Shown here: one piece after another, positions 58,711 to 64,000 of the stretch | How the letters are laid out: each line of letters opens with the position of its first letter | Position numbering within the stretch: position 1 is the first letter of the stretch | Source: Platerodrilus igneus | Lineage: Eukaryota; Arthropoda; Insecta; Coleoptera; Lycidae | Assembly (NCBI GenBank): GCA_036346225.1 | Contig: JARFIW010001176.1 | Coordinates: 1,625,884 to 1,689,883 of the forward strand | Direction of reading: 5' to 3' | DNA length: 64,000 nucleotides | Translations under genes and position numbers: made by a program | The notes under the pieces: model-generated | What the model saw: the letters and a program-made list of their open reading frames with translations, nothing else | Told to the model about the DNA's origin: nothing | The model's database searches: none

Positions 58711-59225
58711 CTAGTTAAAGTTCATCTTGAACTGGGCGACTTATCCGTAGAGGATGCCAAACCCGTAGGACAGCCGACGGCAGCGGGAGGACCTCTCCTC
58801 AGAGTCGGGTTGCTTGAGAGTGCACCCCTAAGTGGGCGGTAAACTCCATCTAAAGCAAATATGACCACGAGACCGATAGCAAACAAGTACCGTGAGGGAA
58901 AGTTGAAAAGAACTTTGAAGAGATAGTTCAATAGTACGTGAAACTGTTCAGGGGTGAACCTGAGAAATCTGAAAGGTAGAAGCAGGAGATTTAACTGTTA
59001 TTGGTGGCCGGGCAAAGGCGCGGTCATCCACCAGGTAGACTTCGGTCCGTCGAGGGGCGTGCGTCGCCTCTGGCCGCCGAGTGCGTGCACTTTTCCTCTA
59101 GTAGGACGTCGCGACCCGTTGGGTGCCGTCATAGGCCCGTCGGATAGCCGACAGTTCGGATTCAACACCGACTCTGGGACCGATTGGCTTTTAGCGGCGG
59201 CGCTCTCGGACAGACCCATTAGTCG
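58711..59225 (+). rRNA. 28S rRNA pseudogene fragment (5' region, D1-D2)
   Basis: The core GTACCGTGAGGGAAAGTTGA, continuing AAAGAACTTTGAAGAGA, is the nearly invariant segment between D1 and D2. On its left, GAGTCGGGTTGCTTGAGAGT and GTAAACTCCATCTAA; on its right, CAGGGGTGAACCTGAGAAA and a GC-rich D2-like stretch. Changes at normally fixed positions (for example TGAACCTGAGAAATC) and loss of both flanks mark it as a dead fragment, not a working gene. It starts about 5 bases after the LINE piece ends. Confidence 0.9.
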
Positions 59226-61723
59226 CTGTCGAATATTTAAGAGCAATCGAATCATTAAGAGACCCTTTTCAAAATTGGAATCGTATCTATAAAGCTTCGA
59301 AAAATGGATAAGAAGATATACCATTTCCACCGATATTGGTGTAGAATATTCTGAGAAATAAAGCGAAAATATATACGACGGCAAAACCTTCCTAGAACTC
59401 AGAAAACAAAATACGATAATTAATTCTATTGAATTCGATAGTTTCAGGAAAAGCAGCTACATTTTAAAATGCAACTGATGTATAGATAACCCAAACTACG
59501 GTAAAGCATGTAAAGTGGCCTAGCTTTCTCGGGCAGACCGGAGCTTTGTAAGATTATCGATCCACACTATAAATATTCTTGGAATAATTTACTATGGAAA
59601 GATGTTGCTACTAACACGTGCAAATATAACAACACGAAATTCAAGAAGTACGAGCCAATAACAAACACATTTAAGCATTTAATCTTTCCACGGAACTTAT
59701 TTAGAAGTAGTTTTAACGACCAGCGATTATAATTATTATCCGAAGAACTGCTAAGGCGAACTTCTCCGTTTTAGAATTTCAAATATTTCGACAAATAACT
59801 AATGAACATAACGAGCACGTATTTCCAAAGAGGATACATTATTTTAAATTGTTTGGGAAGCAAATATTTCAAAGAATTCTAAAGGTTTAGTAGAGGCGGA
59901 TGCTTATTTGTTTGAAGCGAATTGAGAAATGGTTATAGAATATATTTCACGTATTGAGAAACATTTTTATGTATGAATGAATATTTGTTAGGTTTGGATT
60001 GTTTGGAAGAATAACATAAGGAGGGGTTTAGATTAGCGGTTTTAATTAAGGTCCTTTTAATTTTTTGCAGAAGCTCTCTATTTCCGAAAGTTGCCGTAAC
60101 AAATTCAATAACCAGTTTTCCTTCCTTATAGTCATTAAGTCAATAATTTTTTTATGAAAATAAAGTAATTGCCCTTATGAACCTGATGAGTCTGAAAATT
60201 CAAAACGCCTTTTAAAAATTCTGATTAATTTAGTAAATTTTGCGCAAAAACTTGCCGTGAAAAAGTGTTTATATTTCTTTTAATCTTATTTGGGAATTAA
60301 ACCACTTAAGTTGTTAAAAGAGTTTTTATATATTTTTTCTATTCATAATGATAAAGAAGTTACGGGAAGAAAACAAAAATCAATAATTTTGGTTTTTGAC
60401 ATGTAAATCAAAGACGAATAGCCCGATCCCAGATTTCTTTTTAGATTAGTCTAGTAACTACAAAATTTCAGGAATGTTCAAGTCGGTTGTATCAAAATTT
60501 GTAGAATTTAAATTTGAAAATAAGCTTTTCACGTGAAGTGTGTCCGGGGGGTAACATTTTGAAGTAATATAAATACTAAATAGAAATTTTTAAGGGTCTC
60601 TTTTTGTGTTCTCGTCGCTTCTATACTACTTTACTACGATAGACCAACATTATAGTAGAGTTTTTGTTATGTGAGTATTAGATACACTAAATATAGTGCT
60701 AGCACTTGTAAATTATTAGTAGTGGCCTTCTATTTATTAACGCGAAATACGTGTAGTGTATATTAAACTAATAGAGGTCTGGCTACTACTATACTAAGCT
60801 AGAAAATCAATAAATGGAAGCTTAATATATGTGGGGTAAGCTTTACCAACAACCAGGATCGTATGCTGATATGTAATGGTACTATGAAACGAGGCGCTTG
60901 CTCGCAAATGGAGTATCGTCTGTGAATCCGTTGTGTATCACAGCGCATGGTAACGAAGCCGAGATGTTCTGGTGATCGACGTCGAAGGAATGGAAGCCTG
61001 AAGCATTCTCCAGGTAATTTATTTCAAGTTTCTGTTGTCTGATAAGCTTTTGTGAAATTTTGGTGCTGTGTGTGTGAATTTTGGGGTTTATTTATGGTTA
61101 TATAAACTTAGTGGAAAAGATACATGTACTGGACAATTTATTGGGGTTTAAATATTGAAAGGGGGTGGTGTATTTAAAACTTACTAAAGTGTATTCTGAA
61201 TATAAATTGCATTGTAAAGGGTAAACGGGTCTATCAATTTTGTATTAATCTATGCAAGGTAAAAGGCATATACTAAATAAACTGGGTTATTATGAGCTCA
61301 CCATACTCCAGTGTACAGTCAATGTAGGGTAATATGTGTGGCCCATCTACTCATATCTCATTATTTTGTTTGCAAATAATTAGAAAATCAAGGACTTTAC
61401 AAACATATCACATTTTGAGTTTGTAATTAGTGTACCAAACGGTTTGTTTATACATGTGAATAATTTGTCTGTAAATAGCTGTAAATAAAAGATTGTATGA
61501 TTGTTGTATTATTTGGTGATTTTATTGAATGGTGTGCGAGTGTGACGGAAGAATGTTTGTATATTTAGGTATCCGAGAAGAGACACAGCTGAGCTAGTCA
61601 GGGAAGCTGCTGAACATTTTGGAAGCAGAAATCAAAGAGTAAGCAATTTTTTTTTTAATTGTGCATTTTTGAAAATTATTTCACGACACTGACGAAGTTT
61701 AAAAACTTTAATACCCGAGTCCA

Positions 61724-61726
61724 CGG

Positions 61727-61760
<34 letters not shown>

Positions 61761-61764
61761 CTGT
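61724..61764. repeat. (AT)n flanked by inverted CGGCAAT / ATTGCTGT
   Basis: The same arrangement is found at 12157 and 13835: an (AT)n run bordered by CAAT and ATTGCTGT. Confidence 0.85.
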
Positions 61765-62587
61765 GATACTGTTGCAATACCCCTGTGCCTCATTATTGTG
61801 AATTAAAAAGGTTAAAATTTTTATTCTGTTAATTTTTGATTCTTAATATGTAATTTTAATTACCTCGGCTAGCTCAGTTTTTAATTACGCATGGAGCTTG
61901 CGACAGTCCGACAAACAAAGCCTCTAAATTTACCTTCTACCTCTACTTTCTGTTTCTTTAAACCAAAACACCATCAAGCACAAATTATTATAATGTTCTG
62001 AAAAGTATTTACAACGTATGAAAAGTTTAAAGATTCTTTAAATAGAACTTTATTTTAATATTTGAATAAGAAAATTAATAATTATCATTCCCAAAGTTGA
62101 TCAAAAAGCCAGCAAAAATCACCCTTATTATCATTATCTAAAGCCCCATGAATCTTCATTCAACTTCTTTAAATATTTACGTAATTTATAACGTGTATTA
62201 AAAAAAAACGATTTTTGTTCACCCCTCACATAAATTTAACATGAAAATAATTTCTAAAATATTTAAATTAAAAATATTCAACAAAATGTTAATTTTTAAA
62301 TTATTCAGATTCGAAATGTACAACGAAAGATTCACAAATAAAAATAAGAAAACATTCAGATTGGCTGACCTGTTCTATCCAGGTCGAATCAGTCCCTGTA
62401 CTAACTGCTTCCGTATTCAGCTTAGTGATTTAATATTCCCAACGTTAAATCTGCTTTGGACATGGTCTGCATTTTTCTTAGCATAGCTTTAAATTATTCT
62501 AGCGTTCTTTGTTAAATTTCTTGGTAATTAATGGTTGAAGTAAATGTTTGTTGCATTTCTTCGTTCAAAATCGATATCCGGCAATTT

Positions 62588-62660
62588 TCAGAATTGTTCT
62601 CCAGTAATTATTTAGAATTGTTTTCCAGTAATTATCCAGAATTGTTCTCCAGTAATTATT
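62588..62660. repeat. Three tandem 27-bp units
   Basis: GAATTGTTCTCCAGTAATTA appears three times with small changes (near 62591, 62618 and 62639), so the open frame over it repeats ELFSSNY. Confidence 0.85.
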
Positions 62661-63419
62661 CAGAGTCCTTTTTATTAATGTTAATATTGGACTTTAGATT
62701 AAAACAACTTTTAGTTACTTACGTTTGTGAAGGGTAAAACGACAAACCTCGTAATTTTCCACAATTACCATTGTATTATTTCATACTTTACATTAAATCA
62801 CTTCACGTAAATATTTTCCTTTTAAGTGATGTGAACTAAGCCTTACTTCATGTTGAACTGATTTGTGTACAAATCCGGTCGTATTTAAATGCATCGTTTT
62901 TTTATTGACAAGCGCAGAGTTCGTTGTTATACATGATTCTTTTATACCATGTTTCTGGGTATTTCATCGTATTTTATCGTGTATTAAAATCAACGCGTTG
63001 CTTATGTCGCGTACCATTTCGAGTCAATAGCGTACATTTTTTTGGATTTTCATACTTCTAGCTCACGTAGACCATTGTTTGTTCAAATAAATTTAGTAAA
63101 CTTTGATTTTATCCACCATGCCTTGTTTGTTTCCAATATATCAGGTGTCGATTTTAGCTCTCTAGTCACGTAGACTTTATATAATTTATGTATTAAATTA
63201 TATGCCTTTGCTATCTTACGCATTATTAAACCTGCTTGTTTTAATTGGGATTCTTGGCGTAATAATTATGCGTTATCCATGCGTGTCGCGTTTCAGATTG
63301 CGTTTATGTTGTTTTAAGACCTGCGAATTTGTTTATTCAAATAAATCTTCAAAATATTTTTCATTATCTAAGTTAATTATGATTATGGTTTATATACAGG
63401 GCGTTGTCATTTACTTTTT

Positions 63420-63965
63420 AGCCTATTCATCGTATTTCTTGTTTTCTTTGCGAATAATTTTCCATTTTATGACTTTGTATCTCTGTTTTCCTGCATCGTC
63501 TTCTCTGTTTTTGTATTTTTGTCTTTCTTCTATTGAATTCAGGATATCGATTATTATCCATGGTTTCTTATTTCCTTTTTGTGTATACCCTAGAGTGTTT
63601 CTGGCCGCCACGTCTAAACTGTATTGTATGTTATTCCATTCTGTTTCTACTTCCTTCGTATCAGAAATTTTTCCATGTCTTTAAGCAATTTATTTGACTT
63701 CTTTCAAATCTTTCGTGGATATCTTATCTTTTAGTTTCTCTAAATCAAAGTACCCTTTTCCGTCCCCTTTTCAAAACTTTTTAATTTAAGCACGGCTTTC
63801 ATAATTATCATGTTGTAGTCGGTGTCTACATCTGCTTTTGGGTAGCGTCTGCAGTCTTTTACTTGATTCCTAAACCGTTGTCGAACAATAATGTAATTCA
63901 TTTGATGTTTTCCTATATCTCCTGCCATATTCCACGTTTATCGTCTTCTAGCATGATGTTGAAAT
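63420..63965 (-). mobile_element. RTE-like LINE, endonuclease end and EN-RT linker
   Basis: Minus strand: YPKADVDTDYNMIIMK (about 63845-63800), then EK..EKG, and NTLGYTQKGNKKPWI at 63595-63555. These match 31920-32200 of the plus-strand copy in order. It ends at the point where the 58705 piece begins, so both belong to one element split by 4.7 kb. Confidence 0.8.
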
Positions 63966-64000
63966 AATGTGATTGTGATGGTTAAATGGTTTTTGTCGCA

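Larger units (their letters stand above)
59226..63419. other. No recognisable gene; remainder of the insertion in the LINE
   Basis: AT-rich. Two possible exon-like stretches were noted (ending CTCCAG before GTAATT at 61014, and 61569-61639 before GTAAGC), but without recognisable protein. An 81-codon open frame at 62241-62486 is unrecognised. A (AT)n palindrome lies at 61724-61764. A triplicated GAATTGTT(C/T)TCCAGTAATTAT unit lies at 62590-62660. Confidence 0.45.

Noticed and set aside
58711..59225. Functional 28S rRNA gene
   Set aside because: Truncated at both ends, with changes in normally invariant positions and lying within a LINE.
1..64000. CRISPR arrays, bacterial operons or ribosome binding sites
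   Set aside because: Introns, eukaryotic transposons and poly(A) signals show a eukaryotic chromosome; no regularly spaced repeat array was seen.

Overview
The window is eukaryotic, AT-rich DNA dominated by transposable elements, with very little host coding sequence. An arthropod, most likely an insect, is suggested by a Serrate-type Notch-ligand exon pair, an R1-clade-like LINE, a 28S-derived fragment, and mariner, piggyBac, hAT, BEL/Pao and Ty3 families typical of insect genomes. A beetle-like genome would fit, but I cannot prove the order. The only host gene I can support is Serrate (Jagged-type Notch ligand, plus strand). A 55-bp exon at 38590-38644 joins in phase to the DSL-domain exon at 55430-55684 across a 16.8-kb intron.

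Region by region. 1-4670 is the right part of a Polinton/Maverick (adintovirus-like) element. In order it holds the C-terminus of the double-jelly-roll capsid protein, an intact packaging ATPase with an N-terminal psq-type helix-turn-helix, an uncharacterised Polinton-associated protein, a tail-fibre-like repeat protein, a small ORF, a retroviral-type integrase with a chromodomain-like tail, and another small Polinton-associated protein. All but the ATPase and the capsid fragment are frameshifted. 4670-17876 has no recognisable gene. It holds one tRNA-derived SINE and a striking 3.4-kb inverted repeat (12105-15585) whose two turns and outer end coincide with microsatellites. 17877-19171 is a complete mariner with TIRs and TA duplication but a dead transposase. 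19780-20940 is a minus-strand LINE remnant. 21027-24553 is a piggyBac split by a composite RTE-like LINE. 26085-27935 is a decayed Ty3 pol abutting a BEL/Pao integrase.

29056-29352 is a second SINE with a perfect 11-bp target duplication. 31480-35150 holds RTE-like LINE copies, one interrupted by a 44-bp-stem hairpin set between two (AT)n tracts. The Serrate intron (38645-55429) contains two tandem minus-strand Ty3 elements that share one LTR (41150-47093). It also contains a hAT element (47526-54656, perfect 8-bp duplication) into which an R1-like LINE inserted. Downstream of the DSL exon another minus-strand composite LINE (56345-58705, continued at 63420-63965) is interrupted by 4.7 kb that begins with a 28S rRNA fragment.

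The window therefore reads as a long-intron developmental gene whose introns and flank are a layered record of nested insertions. The least ordinary items are the psq-ATPase fusion and the fibre-like protein of the Polinton, the LINE whose 3' end is duplicated around a fixed linker and copied as one unit, and the microsatellite-bounded inverted repeat. All calls come from reading the sequence and from memory of families; no searches were run.
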